A stretch of DNA of 64,000 bases from Aurantimonas manganoxydans SI85-9A1 (GTDB taxonomy: Bacteria > Pseudomonadota > Alphaproteobacteria > Rhizobiales > Rhizobiaceae), in NCBI RefSeq assembly GCF_000153465.1, contig NZ_CH672387.1:1744046-1808045 (forward strand), written 5' to 3'. The notes beneath the pieces are model-generated. The model was given only the letters and a program-made list of their open reading frames with translations. It ran no database searches and was not told where the DNA came from. Position numbers and translations under genes: made by a program. This document shows, one piece after another, positions 46,579 to 57,616 of the stretch (the stretch's first letter is position 1; each line of letters opens with the position of its first letter).

Positions 46579-47418
46579 CTAGTCCAAGCCGTTGGCAAGG
46601 CGGACGAATTCACTGATCGAAAGGGTTTCGGCCCGGCGCTGCGGATCGATATCGGCCGCCACGAGAAGCGCTTCGCCGCCAAGGCTCTTCAGACTCTGGC
46701 GCAGCATCTTGCGGCGCTGGCCGAAGGCGGTGGCGGTCACGCGTTCGAGCGCGGCGAGGCTCGCCGGCTCGGGCTCGGCGCGCGGCCGGAGCTGGATCAC
46801 CGAGGAGGTGACCTTGGGCGGCGGGGTGAAGGCTTCCGGCGGTACGTCGAAGAGGATCTTGGCCTGCGTCCGCCACCCGGCGAGAACGCCGAGACGGCCA
46901 TAATGCTTCGAGCCGGGCACCGCCACGATGCGTTCGGCCACCTCGCGCTGGAACATCAGGGTCAGGCTCGACCAGACAGGCGGCCATTGCGGCGTCGCGA
47001 TCCAGTTGAGCAGCAGCTGCGTTCCGACATTGTAGGGCAGGTTCGCGACGATCTTCAGCGCGTCGGCGCCGTCGGGGTGTGCAACCTCCGCCAGATCGAA
47101 GTCCAGCGCATCGGCGCGGCGGATGTCCAGCCGCCCGGGATAGTGCGCGGCGATGGCCTCGAGCGCCGGAATGCAGCGACTGTCCTTCTCGACGACCACG
47201 ACATGCGAGGCACCTTCGGCGAGCAGCGCGCGGGTCAGGCCGCCGGGACCGGGGCCGATCTCGACGATTGTCGCCCCCTCCAGCGGCAGCGCCTGTCGGG
47301 CGATGCGACCGGTGAGGTTCAGATCGAGAAGGAAGTTCTGGCCGAGGCTGCGCTTGGGATCGAGGCCGTGTTCTTCCAGGACCGCACGCAGGGGCGGCAG
47401 GCTGTCGATGGGGCTCAC
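46579..47418 (-). CDS. rsmA: 16S rRNA dimethyladenosine transferase (KsgA)
   Basis: SAM-dependent enzyme of 279 residues dimethylating two adenines near the 16S 3' end. Motifs are [27 protein letters not shown] and the catalytic NLPYN. The GTG start overlaps the pdxA stop (GTGA), so the two are coupled, as in many bacteria. Confidence 0.95.
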   Translation of the reverse strand: MSPIDSLPPLRAVLEEHGLDPKRSLGQNFLLDLNLTGRIARQALPLEGATIVEIGPGPGGLTRALLAEGASHVVVVEKDSRCIPALEAIAAHYPGRLDIRRADALDFDLAEVAHPDGADALKIVANLPYNVGTQLLLNWIATPQWPPVWSSLTLMFQREVAERIVAVPGSKHYGRLGVLAGWRTQAKILFDVPPEAFTPPPKVTSSVIQLRPRAEPEPASLAALERVTATAFGQRRKMLRQSLKSLGGEALLVAADIDPQRRAETLSISEFVRLANGLD

Positions 47419-48464
47419 GCGTTGGCCGTCACGGTGCTGCCTGCACTCTTGCCGATTTCGGCCATGCGCCCGGCCAGCCGGATCGCCGCGAGGAAGCTGT
47501 CGGGCCGGGCGTCGCCCGAGCCGGCAATGTCGGCGGCCGTGCCGTGATCGGGCGAAGTCCGGATGATCGGAAGGCCGAGCGTGGCGTTCACCGTCTGGTC
47601 GAAGGCCAGCGTCTTGGCCGGGATCAGCGCCTGGTCGTGATACATGCAGACGGCGACGTCGTAGTGGGCACGGGCCAGCGGATGAAACATCGTGTCGGCG
47701 GGCAGCGGCCCGGCCGCGTCGATGCCGGCAGCGCGCAGGCGCGCGACGGCCGGGCGGATCACCGTCTCGTCCTCGGTGCCGATCGCCCCCTTCTCGCCGG
47801 CATGCGGGTTCAGACCGGCGATCGCGAGACGCGGGCGCGCAATGCCGAGGCGGGCGCGGTAGTCCGCGGCGACGATCCGGCAGGTCGTCTCGATCAGCTC
47901 CGCGGTGAGCTGGGCCGGCACTTCGGCGATGGGGATATGGATGGTCACCGGGACGCAGGAGAGGTCCGGACCGGTCAGCAGCATGACGGGCGTAAAGGGA
48001 CGTCCGAGCCGCAGCTGACACAGATGCGCCAGATATTCGGTATGGCCCGGATGGTGGAAGCCGGCGTCGTAGAGCGCCTTCTTGTCGATCGGTCCGGTGA
48101 CGACCGCAGCGGCGCCGCCTTCCAGCACCAGTGCCGTCGCCCGGTCGATCGCCTCGATCGTGCCGGCGGCATTGGCCGGGTCGGTCCGGCCGGGAGTATC
48201 GGACTGGCGGTTGACCAGCGGCAGGACGGGCAGGGTGCCGGCGGGCACGCCATGCGCTTCCGCCGGATTGTGGATCATCGCGATGGCCAGATCGCGGCCG
48301 AGACGGCGGGCCCGCGACGCGAGGACGTCGGGATCGCCGATCACGAAGAAAGCCGGCAGATCGGCCCGGTGGTCGCCATGGATCGCGATCACGATGTCCG
48401 GGCCGACACCCGACGGATCGCCGAGCGTCACCGCGATCGGTGCATCCATCGCAAAATCCCGCAT
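47415..48464 (-). CDS. pdxA: 4-hydroxythreonine-4-phosphate dehydrogenase
   Basis: NAD-dependent enzyme of 349 residues in pyridoxal phosphate synthesis. Seen are [11 protein letters not shown] near the N-terminus, metal-binding GHTEYLA, LNPHAGE and YHDQ. AGGGG lies about seven bases before the ATG at 48464; ATG 48449 is an alternative. It sits in the lptD-surA-pdxA-rsmA string and overlaps rsmA. Confidence 0.94.
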   Translation of the reverse strand: MRDFAMDAPIAVTLGDPSGVGPDIVIAIHGDHRADLPAFFVIGDPDVLASRARRLGRDLAIAMIHNPAEAHGVPAGTLPVLPLVNRQSDTPGRTDPANAAGTIEAIDRATALVLEGGAAAVVTGPIDKKALYDAGFHHPGHTEYLAHLCQLRLGRPFTPVMLLTGPDLSCVPVTIHIPIAEVPAQLTAELIETTCRIVAADYRARLGIARPRLAIAGLNPHAGEKGAIGTEDETVIRPAVARLRAAGIDAAGPLPADTMFHPLARAHYDVAVCMYHDQALIPAKTLAFDQTVNATLGLPIIRTSPDHGTAADIAGSGDARPDSFLAAIRLAGRMAEIGKSAGSTVTANA

Positions 48465-48474
48465 GAACTGCCCC

Positions 48475-49419
48475 TTAGCGGCGAACGATCTGAGCTCTAT
48501 CGCGCAGCTTCTTCAGATAGGCTGCGTCGGGTTCGGCCTGTTCGCCGAGCTTTTCCATCTCCCGTGCCTGGAAGACGAGAGCCGCGGCCTTGTCGTCGGA
48601 GATGTTGCGGGTGTTGCACACGGCGATGAATTCGACACCGCGTTCGGTGGCCTGGGCCGGCGTGGTGCGTCCCACCGAGGTCGCCTGGATGTCCTTCTTC
48701 CAGCGCGGCGGCAATTCCGGCTGTGCGACGCGGCCGAGGTCGCGAACGGTGACGTCGCGCAGGCCCTTGGCGAACTCGTAGGTCGACTCGCAGGACTGGA
48801 AGCGCGAGCGCATGCTTTCGGCCTCGCGCTTGCGCTGTGCCATCAAGGCCGAACGCTGGGCGTCAGGGATGACGAAGATCACCTGCTGGAGGGTGTATTC
48901 GGTGGTGCTCGGCTTCTCGCCGCCCTGGGCCAGCATCCGCTGGACCACATCCTGCTCGCTCAGTCGCTCGGTGCTGCGCATGTTGGCCTGGACGGCCTGC
49001 CCCCAGCCCATCTGCACGCGGATGTAGTCCTTGAAGCCGTCCGAGGAGAAACCGGCGCGCGACAGCACCTGTCCGAGCTGCTCGCGGGTCAGTTTGTTCT
49101 CGGCAGCGAAGCGGCCGAAGGCCTCGTCGACCGCCTCGTCCGGAATGGCGATGCCGCGGCGCCCGATCTCCTGCTTCTTCAACGCCTCGTCGATCAGCTC
49201 GTCGGTCGCCTTCTGTGTGGCATTGCCGCCGACGCGGCGCAGCTGCAGGAAGGCGGCCCGCTGGCGGATCTGGTAGCTGGTGATCGGCATGCCGTTTACC
49301 ACCGCCTTGATCTCGCTGGCGGCCTGTACCGATACGGTGGTGGCGGGCAGCGTGGCCGCGGCCGACCCGGCAAGGACGAATGCGAGGGCCGCGCGTCTGG
49401 CGACGTTTCCAACGATCAT
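48475..49419 (-). CDS. surA: SurA-like periplasmic chaperone / peptidyl-prolyl isomerase
   Basis: Periplasmic protein of 314 residues with a Sec signal peptide (about 1-33, ending VSVQA). The SurA N-terminal chaperone region begins [20 protein letters not shown]. One parvulin-like domain follows ([11 protein letters not shown] onward); E. coli SurA has two. It helps fold outer-membrane proteins such as LptD, encoded just upstream. The ATG at 49419 gives the signal peptide, with AGGGAG about 11 bases before; longer in-frame starts lack one. Confidence 0.85.
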   Translation of the reverse strand: MIVGNVARRAALAFVLAGSAAATLPATTVSVQAASEIKAVVNGMPITSYQIRQRAAFLQLRRVGGNATQKATDELIDEALKKQEIGRRGIAIPDEAVDEAFGRFAAENKLTREQLGQVLSRAGFSSDGFKDYIRVQMGWGQAVQANMRSTERLSEQDVVQRMLAQGGEKPSTTEYTLQQVIFVIPDAQRSALMAQRKREAESMRSRFQSCESTYEFAKGLRDVTVRDLGRVAQPELPPRWKKDIQATSVGRTTPAQATERGVEFIAVCNTRNISDDKAAALVFQAREMEKLGEQAEPDAAYLKKLRDRAQIVRR

Positions 49420-49623
49420 GACTGCTTCAACTCCCTGAATGCGGCGCGTCCCGCTCCGGCGCCCTGTCGTGCGCCCGCTCATGGCGTCCATCCGCCCGGA
49501 TGTCGCACAGGGCAAGGCTCCCGCAAAGCCGTTTCGCCTGCAAGCCCGGACTGCTCGTAGCGTGCAGCTTTGGCGAAACCGTGATCTGGTCGGCCGTTCG
49601 CCCGGCGGCGGGGCGAACGGATG

Positions 49624-52092
49624 TCAGCCGTCGTCGCCGAGATCGTAGGAATAGCCGAAATCGGAAATCGTGCGGAGCCCGATGGTGAACATCAGCCGCG
49701 AGGAATCCGATTCCTGCGAATAGCGGTTCACCGTATCCTGGTAGGAGACGAGCAGGCTGAAGCACTCGTCGGCATAGCCGATGCCGAAGGTCTTCTCGAC
49801 CACCGACTGGTTCTTGATGTCGTAGCCGACCGAACCGAAAGCGCTCCAGTTCTCGGCGAATTTCAGCGTGCCCGAACCGGTGATCTGGCTGCGATCCTCG
49901 ATCGAGCCATAGATCGGCTGGGCGTCGATGTTGGTGTAGGTCACCGTCGCGGTGGCGTCGGACGAGCCGTAGGTTCCGAACACGTCGGTGCGCCGGACAG
50001 CGAAGCTCTCCTCGTCGAAGCGGGCCTGGGTGCCGAGGGTGACGCCGATCGGCGTGCCGACGGCGATCGAGCCGACATAGTCGGAGCGGCCGGACTCCAG
50101 ACCGGAATCGTAGCCGACCAGCGCCAGATCGGTCTGCGCGAAGGAGTTCACGCCGCCCAGATGGTAGGACTGGCCGAACACGGCGTTGACCGAATAGCCG
50201 CCGTCGAAATTGCCGGCGTATTTGACGCCGACATTGGCGCGCGAGCCACCCTCGATCCGGTCGTAGCCGGAGAACTTGTCGAGTGCGAACAGATTGGCGG
50301 TGTTGAACACCAGCGTCTGCGCGTCCTCGTTGGGCAGGAGACCGATCTTCTGCTCGTCCGGCCGCAGGATGACCTGACCGATCGGCTCGATCACATGCGA
50401 GGAATTGGCCGTCTCGATCAGATAGGGGTAGCGCGCTTCCATCGCCGCGGTCGCCATGCCGCGCGTGCCGGTATCGTCCAGCGACAGGGCGCCCTGAGGG
50501 CCGAAGGTATTGTTGAAGCCGCTCGAATACATGTCGGCCGCATAGAAGTCACCGCGAGCCGACGCCATCGGAGTCAGTACCAAACCAGACTGCAGCGTAT
50601 ACGCGTCACGCCACGCCAGATCCGTCGATACCCGTGTGTAATCTCCCTCTAATGCGTTGTAGCGCAGGAGATCCGTCCGATACTGACTTTGGCCGGCGAA
50701 AGGTGCCCGGCAGGCTTCGTACATGTCGTTGACGAGGTAGAGCGAGGTCGCGCAGATCGGGTTGACCGAACCGTCGTCACGGTGCAGCGACGCGACGTTC
50801 ATCTCCAGCTTCACTTCGCCGCCGAGAACGCCTTCCTGCTCGATGCGCTCGTAGTCGAAGCTCGGCGCCACCAGCGGCTGGGTATCCGCGGCGTTGGGGT
50901 TGACCGACTGGTACTGGAACTTCTGGCCGCGCAGGTCGAAATAGCTCTGGTCGCCCAGACCGGTCAGATAGATCTCCGACGTCTTCACGGTGTCGCCGTA
51001 GCCGGGGATCTCGTAGGTGGCGGAGAAGTTCTCGTCCGACTGCACCATGACGTCCCAGCCGAGCGTCCAGCGCTCGCTGAGGGCGAACTGCGCCTTCGAC
51101 CCGATCATGCCGCGTTCGGTGTTGTCGAAGTCGGGGGAGGCTCTGATGAGTTCGCCGGTCGTCGTGTTGTAGACATTGTCGCCGGCGAAGGCATCCGGGT
51201 CGTTCTGGCTGATGCCGGCGGCCTGCAGCGTGAAGAAGCCGTTCTCGAAGGCCTGGCGGTACTCGGCCTCGGCCAGGAAGCCCTGCTTGGTGTAATATGT
51301 ACCGGACAGGGTGACGTCCTTGTCGTCGGCAATGTCGATGAAATACGGGGTGCGCAGGCCGTAGCCCAGATTGCTCGACGACTTGAAGGTCGGTGTCAGG
51401 AAACCGGTCTTGCGCTTGACCGTCGGGTCCGGCGACTGGAAGTACGGCATGTAGGCGATCGGCACGCCGAGCAGTTCGAACTTGGCGCCGTAGTAGCGCA
51501 CTTCCTTCTCGGTCTGGTCCCAGACGATCCTGCGGGCCTTCACCTGCCAGAGCGGCGCCCGATCCGGGTTTTCGCGGCAGGCTTCGCAGGCCGTGTAGAC
51601 ACCCTGCTGGAAGGTCGTGACGCTGCCGTCCTGACGCACGGCGTCACGGGCGGCGAAACGGGTGTTGTCCGGGGTCTCGATCCGCAGCGCCTTGACGAAG
51701 CCGTCGCGGAAATCATCGGTGATGTCGATGCTGTCCGCGTAGACCTTATTTCCGTCCGGCTGTTGCAATTCCACATCGCCCGAAGCCACCAGGCGACGGG
51801 TGTTCTGGTCGTAGGTGACGTTCCGCGCGACCAGCTTGTAGCTGCCATAGTCGATCCGCACACCGCCGGAAGCGGTGACGATGGAGTTGTCGGTATTGTA
51901 GGTGACGGTATCGGCTTCCAGGAACATCTGGGCGTCGTCCGGCACCGACATGTCGGCCGGAATGACCGCCTGTGCCCACGCTGCCTGGCCCCCGAAGCCG
52001 AGGCCGCAAATGGCTGTTCCCGCAAGGAGAACCGCCCGTATGCTGGCCTGCGCGTCGCGGCGTTCTGCGCGACTGGCCCCCCTCGCAACCAT
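49624..52092 (-). CDS. lptD: LPS-assembly protein LptD
   Basis: Outer-membrane beta-barrel of 822 residues that inserts LPS into the outer leaflet. A signal peptide ends near AWAQA. The periplasmic OstA/LptA-like domain follows (FLEADTVTYNTDNSIVTASGGV), and the long barrel begins near 200. Cysteines that could form interdomain disulfides are seen in ACEAC, in ICATSL with YEACRA, and in ADECFSL. The ATG at 52092 lies two bases after the lptG stop, with AGAGGA upstream. SurA, its chaperone, is the next gene. Confidence 0.93.
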   Translation of the reverse strand: MVARGASRAERRDAQASIRAVLLAGTAICGLGFGGQAAWAQAVIPADMSVPDDAQMFLEADTVTYNTDNSIVTASGGVRIDYGSYKLVARNVTYDQNTRRLVASGDVELQQPDGNKVYADSIDITDDFRDGFVKALRIETPDNTRFAARDAVRQDGSVTTFQQGVYTACEACRENPDRAPLWQVKARRIVWDQTEKEVRYYGAKFELLGVPIAYMPYFQSPDPTVKRKTGFLTPTFKSSSNLGYGLRTPYFIDIADDKDVTLSGTYYTKQGFLAEAEYRQAFENGFFTLQAAGISQNDPDAFAGDNVYNTTTGELIRASPDFDNTERGMIGSKAQFALSERWTLGWDVMVQSDENFSATYEIPGYGDTVKTSEIYLTGLGDQSYFDLRGQKFQYQSVNPNAADTQPLVAPSFDYERIEQEGVLGGEVKLEMNVASLHRDDGSVNPICATSLYLVNDMYEACRAPFAGQSQYRTDLLRYNALEGDYTRVSTDLAWRDAYTLQSGLVLTPMASARGDFYAADMYSSGFNNTFGPQGALSLDDTGTRGMATAAMEARYPYLIETANSSHVIEPIGQVILRPDEQKIGLLPNEDAQTLVFNTANLFALDKFSGYDRIEGGSRANVGVKYAGNFDGGYSVNAVFGQSYHLGGVNSFAQTDLALVGYDSGLESGRSDYVGSIAVGTPIGVTLGTQARFDEESFAVRRTDVFGTYGSSDATATVTYTNIDAQPIYGSIEDRSQITGSGTLKFAENWSAFGSVGYDIKNQSVVEKTFGIGYADECFSLLVSYQDTVNRYSQESDSSRLMFTIGLRTISDFGYSYDLGDDG

Positions 52093-52094
52093 AC

Positions 52095-53177
52095 TCAACC
52101 ATCCTCTTGATGGAGCAGGATCGTCACCCCAGACAATCCTGCCGCCAAGACCGGAAACCACGCTGCCATAACCGGTGGTACCACGTCATTGCTTCCGAGA
52201 GCTTTCGCCAAGAACGTGACGACGTAAAGCACGAATCCGGCCATAACACCGCCCGCAATCGTCCTACCAGACTGGCCCGTGCGCGAAAACCTCGTGGCGA
52301 CGGTCGCGGCGAGCAATGTCATGGCGATGAACAGGGCCGGCTGCGCCACTAGCGTGTGGTACTGCATCCGGAAGGCGTCGGTGTTGAAGCCGAGACTGGC
52401 GGCAACGTCGATCTTCGAGCCGAGCTGCCAGATGGAGATCGCCTCGGGATCGGCGATCCGCTGTTCGACATATTCGGGGCGCAGGCTGGTGGGAAGCTTG
52501 TATTCCTGCGGGAATTCCGGCCGGTAGCCGACCCGCGTCACCCGCGGCTTCTCCAGAAGCCAGTATTCGTCGTTGAGAACCGCACGCGCCGCGTCGATGC
52601 GCTCCTTCACGATGCCTTCGTCGTTCATGACGAAGGCGGTGATGTCGCCGAGAACCGTGCCGCTGCGCGCCACCGTCTTGGCGCCCAGGATCGACTGGAT
52701 GCCGTCGCCCTCCTGACGCAGCCACGGAACGCGGTCCGAGCTCGAGACGTCGCCCCCGGCGGTCATGGTGGTCTGCATGTCCTCGGACAGGGTCTTCGTA
52801 TAGGCGGTCAGCGGATTGTAGACGAAGGTCGCCACGATCCCGATCAGGAACGAGCCCACCACGAAGGGCAGGAGGATCTGCCAGATCGAGACGCCGGAGG
52901 CACGCGCCACGACGAGTTCCAGGCGCCGGTTGAGGGTCAGGAGCGTGTAGATCGACGAGAACAGGACGATGAAAGGGAAGGCCTGGCCGATGAAGCTCGG
53001 CACCCGCAGCAACGAGAAGAGGGCTGTGGCGCCGAAGCCGAGATCCTCGAAGCGGCTGCGGCGGCTGACCTCGATCAGGTCGATCAGGTAGATCAGCGCG
53101 AAGACCGTTAGCAGCGTCGACAGGAAGCTGACGACATACAGGCGGAAGAAATAGCGGTTGAGGGTCCAGTTCCTCAT
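52095..53177 (-). CDS. lptG: LPS export ABC transporter permease LptG
   Basis: Inner-membrane permease of 360 residues with six helices (three at each end) flanking a periplasmic jellyroll domain, as in the YjgP/YjgQ family. With LptF and the LptB ATPase, encoded elsewhere, it drives LPS out of the inner membrane. Its ATG overlaps the lptF stop by four bases. Confidence 0.93.
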   Translation of the reverse strand: MRNWTLNRYFFRLYVVSFLSTLLTVFALIYLIDLIEVSRRSRFEDLGFGATALFSLLRVPSFIGQAFPFIVLFSSIYTLLTLNRRLELVVARASGVSIWQILLPFVVGSFLIGIVATFVYNPLTAYTKTLSEDMQTTMTAGGDVSSSDRVPWLRQEGDGIQSILGAKTVARSGTVLGDITAFVMNDEGIVKERIDAARAVLNDEYWLLEKPRVTRVGYRPEFPQEYKLPTSLRPEYVEQRIADPEAISIWQLGSKIDVAASLGFNTDAFRMQYHTLVAQPALFIAMTLLAATVATRFSRTGQSGRTIAGGVMAGFVLYVVTFLAKALGSNDVVPPVMAAWFPVLAAGLSGVTILLHQEDG

Positions 53178-54352
53178 CGCGCAGCCCCCGCGGCCCGGCG
53201 CCGGCCGAACAGGGCGGCATAGCCGTCCTGCAGGGCGGTCGTCGCCTGTTGCAACGGCGCCCAGCCGGCGAGGTCGAAATTGCGCCAGATCAGCACGCTG
53301 TTCAGGACGATGGCGGCCAGCGGCAGCAGATAGGAGATCACCACCCAGAAGACGCCCTGCTCGATCTGGGAAAGCGTGACGAAGCCGGCGGCTTTCAGCA
53401 CCAGCCCGCCGCACAGGCCGACCGTCATCGCCGGGCCGGTGCCCTGGCGGTTGGTCGAGGGCTGGCCGGCAACGACGATCGCCCACAGGACGAAGGCGAT
53501 GGCGAAAAGCCAGTTGGTCATGCGGTCGGTCAGTTCCTCGGTGAAGCTGTGCGGCCGTTCCTGGTAGAGGCCATCATTGGGATCAGGCCAGATCAGCGCC
53601 GCGGTGCTGCGCTCGGAGGCGCGCACCCAGCTGTTGTCGGTGGCCGGCCGCAGCGCGGCGAGATCGAAGGCATAGGTCTGGAACTGGATCACCGAGACGC
53701 TGTTGTCGGCAGTGTTGCGGCGGTGGAGCTGGCCGTCGAACAGGAGCAGCAGCGAACTGGCGTCCTCGTCGATGATCTTCGCCTCGCGGGCGAAATAGGT
53801 GAGGTCGCTGGCCGGGTCGCGGGTGTCGGCGATCACGAGGCTCTCGACGGTCGCACCGTTCACGTCGCCGATGCTGATGACGATGCCGTCCTGCACCTGC
53901 TCGAAGCGGCCGGGCTTCAGAAACAGGGTGATCATGTCGGCGTTGATCGAGCGGATACCGTTCTGGAACGCGCTCATCGAGGCTGGCCCGACGACATTGC
54001 CGATCAGGAGCATGATCAGGCCGCCCAGAAGGCCGAGGGCAACGATCGGCCGCGCGATGACGGCCTGAGAGGCCCCGGCGGCCGAGATGACGGCCCGTTC
54101 GGAATCGGAATTCAGCGAGTTCAGCGCCTGGATCGCACCGATCAGCAGCGCGAAGGGCAGGACCCCGGCGAACAGGTCCGGCAGTAGCATCAGGGCGATC
54201 CAGAAGATGTTGCTGGCGGCCGATGCGCTGGTCTTGACCACGTCGATGCGCGACAGCGCCTGGACGATCCAGACGATCAGCACCAGCGAGGTCAGCGAAG
54301 AGGCCGCATACACGAAGGCTCGCTTGAAGATGTAGCGTTCCAGAATCGTCAT
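53174..54352 (-). CDS. lptF: LPS export ABC transporter permease LptF
   Basis: Inner-membrane permease of 392 residues, partner of LptG. It begins MTILERYIFKRAF and has three helices, a periplasmic beta domain, then three more helices. It is the first gene of the lptF-lptG-lptD-surA-pdxA-rsmA operon, transcribed away from pepA across a 286-base gap that should hold both promoters. Confidence 0.93.
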   Translation of the reverse strand: MTILERYIFKRAFVYAASSLTSLVLIVWIVQALSRIDVVKTSASAASNIFWIALMLLPDLFAGVLPFALLIGAIQALNSLNSDSERAVISAAGASQAVIARPIVALGLLGGLIMLLIGNVVGPASMSAFQNGIRSINADMITLFLKPGRFEQVQDGIVISIGDVNGATVESLVIADTRDPASDLTYFAREAKIIDEDASSLLLLFDGQLHRRNTADNSVSVIQFQTYAFDLAALRPATDNSWVRASERSTAALIWPDPNDGLYQERPHSFTEELTDRMTNWLFAIAFVLWAIVVAGQPSTNRQGTGPAMTVGLCGGLVLKAAGFVTLSQIEQGVFWVVISYLLPLAAIVLNSVLIWRNFDLAGWAPLQQATTALQDGYAALFGRRRAAGAAR

Positions 54353-54638
54353 GCGGTTCCGGTTCCCGCGGCTGCAGATCTGCCCATTGCCTCGCTCGAT
54401 TTTTCACTTGCGGCCGGCGTGGGCCTGGAGAAACAGCCGGCGGCCGGCTCTCGTCTTGGAAGGAAGATTACACCAGCTTGGCTAAAGAAGGGCGAAGAAC
54501 GATGGTGAACAGGGCGTATCTTCGGCCGCGGGCCTTGCAATGCGGCCCGTCCCGACCATCATTGCCCGCGTCGCCGCATGCCGCCCCCGGACGGCTGTCC
54601 CGCCGCGACACGATTTCATTCGACCTGCAGGAGACGTC

Positions 54639-56138
54639 ATGGCCAGCCTTCCCTCGATCGAGTTCGTCGCAAAGGATGCACCAGCCAAGGGTGTGCTGGT
54701 CGTCCTCGCCGGCAAGGATGCCGGCCTGGCGGCGGGTGCGGGCGACGCGGTTCGGTCCCTCGTATCGCGCGCCGCGGGTATCGCCAAGTTCAAGGGCAAG
54801 CACCTTGCGACACTCGACGTCCTGGCGCCCGCCGATGTCGATGCCGACCGGCTGCTGGTCGTCGGCACGCATGCCGACAAGCCGCTGACCGACGAGGACT
54901 GGCTGAAGCTCGGCGGAATCATCGCCGCGAAGACCAAGGGCGCGTCGGAGGTGACGATCCACTGCGAGCGGGCCGACGGCGACGTCTCGGCCGCCGAAGC
55001 CGCGATGCTCGCAGCGGGCGCAAGCCTGCGCGCCTATGATTTCGACCTCTACAAGACGAAATCATCGCGCAAGAACGGCGAGGACGAGCCCAAGGTCGCC
55101 TCGAAGATCGCCCTGGCCGTCGCAGATGTCGCCGCTGCAATGGACGCCTACGCGGTCCAGGAGGCGATCGCCGCCGGCACGATGCTCGCCCGCGACCTCG
55201 TCAACGAGCCGGCGAATGTTCTCGGGCCGGTCGAGTTCGCCGACCGCATCGCGGCGTTGTCGCAGCAGGGCATCGACGTCGAGATCCTCGGCGAGGCGCA
55301 GTTGCGGGAGCTGAAGATGGGCGCGCTACTGGGCGTCGCGCAGGGCTCGCCGCGGCCGCCGCGCCTGGCCATCATGCGCTGGAACGGCGGTCCGGACGAC
55401 GAGGCGCCGATCGCTTTCGTCGGCAAGGGCGTCGTCTTCGACACCGGCGGCATCTCGATCAAGCCGGCGGGCTCGATGGACGAGATGAAGGGCGACATGG
55501 GTGGTGCGGCCGCCGTGGTCGGCGTGATGCGCGCGCTGGCCGGCCGTTCCGCCAAGGTCAACGCCATCGGCATCGTCGGCCTCGTCGAGAACTCCGTCGA
55601 CGGCAATGCCCAGCGGCCGGGCGACATCGTCACCGCAATGTCGGGCACGACGATCGAGGTGCTGAACACCGACGCGGAAGGGCGGCTCGTTCTGGCCGAT
55701 GCGCTCTGGTACTGCCAGGACCGCTTCAAGCCGAAGTTCATGGTCAATCTGGCGACACTGACCGGGGCCATCATCGTGGCGCTCGGCAACCAGCATGCCG
55801 GCCTGTTCTCCAACAATGACGAATTGTCCGACCGGCTGCTGGCGGCGGGCATCGGCGCGGGCGAGAAGGTCTGGCGCCTGCCGCTGGCGCCGGAATACGA
55901 CAAGATGATCGAGGGCAAGTTCGCTGATATCAAGAATATCGGCGGTGGACGGGCGGCCGGCGCGATCACCGCGGCGCAGTTCCTGCAGCGCTTCGTCAAC
56001 GACGTGCCATGGGCGCATCTCGACGTCGCCGGAACGGCGATGGGCTCGCCGGCCAACGAGTACAACCAGTCCTGGGCGTCGGGTTTCGGCGTGCGCCTCC
56101 TGGACCGGCTGGTGTCCGACCACTACCAGGCAGGCTAG
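54639..56138 (+). CDS. pepA: leucyl aminopeptidase (M17 family)
   Basis: Hexameric two-metal aminopeptidase of 499 residues. The C-terminal catalytic domain has [16 protein letters not shown] and the family signature [14 protein letters not shown] with the metal ligands. The N-terminal domain is normal in size. CAGGAG lies about five bases before the ATG at 54639. It may also bind DNA, as E. coli PepA does. holC follows at once. Confidence 0.94.
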   Translation: MASLPSIEFVAKDAPAKGVLVVLAGKDAGLAAGAGDAVRSLVSRAAGIAKFKGKHLATLDVLAPADVDADRLLVVGTHADKPLTDEDWLKLGGIIAAKTKGASEVTIHCERADGDVSAAEAAMLAAGASLRAYDFDLYKTKSSRKNGEDEPKVASKIALAVADVAAAMDAYAVQEAIAAGTMLARDLVNEPANVLGPVEFADRIAALSQQGIDVEILGEAQLRELKMGALLGVAQGSPRPPRLAIMRWNGGPDDEAPIAFVGKGVVFDTGGISIKPAGSMDEMKGDMGGAAAVVGVMRALAGRSAKVNAIGIVGLVENSVDGNAQRPGDIVTAMSGTTIEVLNTDAEGRLVLADALWYCQDRFKPKFMVNLATLTGAIIVALGNQHAGLFSNNDELSDRLLAAGIGAGEKVWRLPLAPEYDKMIEGKFADIKNIGGGRAAGAITAAQFLQRFVNDVPWAHLDVAGTAMGSPANEYNQSWASGFGVRLLDRLVSDHYQAG

Positions 56139-56149
56139 GACGGGGCCCG

Positions 56150-56602
56150 ATGACCGAGGTCCTGTTCTATCACCTGACCCAGAGCCGGCTCGAGGAGGCG
56201 CTGCCCGACCTTCTCGAGAAGAGCCTGGGGCGGGGGTGGCGCGTCGTGGTGCAGTTCTCCTCGGAGGAACGCCGCGACGCCCTCGACCATCATCTCTGGG
56301 TCTATCGCGACGAGAGCTTCCTGCCGCATGGCAGCGATTCAGACAGCAGCGGTGCGTTGCAGCCGATCCTCCTGACGGTCGAGGCGGAGCAGAAGGCCAA
56401 CGATCCGCAGGTGCGGTTCCTCGTCGACGGGGCCGTGCCGGCGAGCCTCGAGGGTTATGTGCGGGCGGTCTACCTCTTCGACGGCCACGACGCCGAACAG
56501 CTCGATCTGGCGCGCTCGCGCTGGAAGGTGGAGAAGGCCGCCGGGCACGCCGTCACCTACTGGCAGCAGAACGACGACAGCCGCTGGATCAAGAAGGCCT
56601 GA
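56150..56602 (+). CDS. holC: DNA polymerase III chi subunit
   Basis: Clamp-loader accessory protein of 150 residues linking the polymerase to single-strand-binding protein. It shows the family opening TEVLFYHLTQSRLEEALPDL and the C-terminal Trp-rich end (VTYWQQNDDSRW). It starts 11 bases after pepA; this pairing is conserved in proteobacteria. Confidence 0.88.
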   Translation: MTEVLFYHLTQSRLEEALPDLLEKSLGRGWRVVVQFSSEERRDALDHHLWVYRDESFLPHGSDSDSSGALQPILLTVEAEQKANDPQVRFLVDGAVPASLEGYVRAVYLFDGHDAEQLDLARSRWKVEKAAGHAVTYWQQNDDSRWIKKA

Positions 56603-56625
56603 GCCGGCGATCGCTCTGCCGGATG

Positions 56626-57375
56626 TCAGCGTTCGCTGCTGCGACCACCGAGCCAGCGTTCGTCGCGCGTATCGGCCGGTGCGGTCTGCCGCGCCAGATG
56701 GGCAGGCACCGTCTTCGCCGCGGTGAGCGTCGCCCGGTACCAGCCCGGTTGCAGATGGACGATCAGGGCGAGAGCGAGGAGATTGGCGAAGCTCGCAAGC
56801 TCCAGCGTTTCCTCGATCCAGACGGCGTTGCGAGCCTCGGCCCATTCGGCACCGACGAGCATCAGCGCGCTGGCGCCCACCGGCACGAGCCAGAACAGTG
56901 TGACCTCGCGGATGCTACGGGCCAGCGGCACCCGGCGGTACAGCAATAGCGCCACGGCGCCGAGCGCCAAGGCAAACGGGATGAGATCCTTGTATGTGCC
57001 GGTCAGGCACGGACCACCCTCGTAGAAGCTGCTGGAGCAGGCCGGCGTCTCGCGCATGCTGGCCATGGCGCAGCCGAAGCTGCCGAGCAGTGTCACGTAG
57101 AAGGTCTCGAAGTCGAACCGCAAAGCGGCGATCAGGAAGCCGATGGCGGCGAGCGCGACGGTTGCGACCTGCAGCAGTTCATGCGGGCTGTTCTCGGCGA
57201 TCGTCGCGTCGCCATCGATACCGCCCACCAGAAGGAGGCTGCAGGCGATCGCGACCAGAATCGCCCCCGCTGCGATGGCCGCGAACACCGCCAGCTCCCG
57301 CCAATGCAGCCGTTGTCGCACGACATGCAGTATGTCTCCGGGAAGGCCTGACAGGCCGGTATATGAGATGCGCAT
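56626..57375 (-). CDS. membrane protein of unknown function
   Basis: Protein of 249 residues with about six hydrophobic helices (for example VFAAIAAGAILVAIACSLLL and LIPFALALGAVALLLY). Acidic and charged loops lie between them, including ACSSSFYEGGPCLTG with two cysteines that may face the periplasm. I do not recognise the family. It is transcribed towards holC and stands alone. Confidence 0.6.
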   Translation of the reverse strand: MRISYTGLSGLPGDILHVVRQRLHWRELAVFAAIAAGAILVAIACSLLLVGGIDGDATIAENSPHELLQVATVALAAIGFLIAALRFDFETFYVTLLGSFGCAMASMRETPACSSSFYEGGPCLTGTYKDLIPFALALGAVALLLYRRVPLARSIREVTLFWLVPVGASALMLVGAEWAEARNAVWIEETLELASFANLLALALIVHLQPGWYRATLTAAKTVPAHLARQTAPADTRDERWLGGRSSER

Positions 57376-57616
57376 GCAAGGTGCTTTCCTGAAGCGCTCT
57401 CCATGACTGTCCGAAGGAACGGGCGGCCAGAGGGCGGCTTCGACATGGCGGGGCCGCCACGCGGGGACAGCCAGCGCCGACCGAACGCCGGCAACGACGT
57501 GTTGCAGGCGTGTGCAGCCAAGATGTCATTTTCGTGACGTCCACCGCAAGCCAGGAACGTTGCTTGCGATCACGACCGTCCGTTCACGCGTTGCCGCTTC
57601 GCGGCGGTCGATAGCG

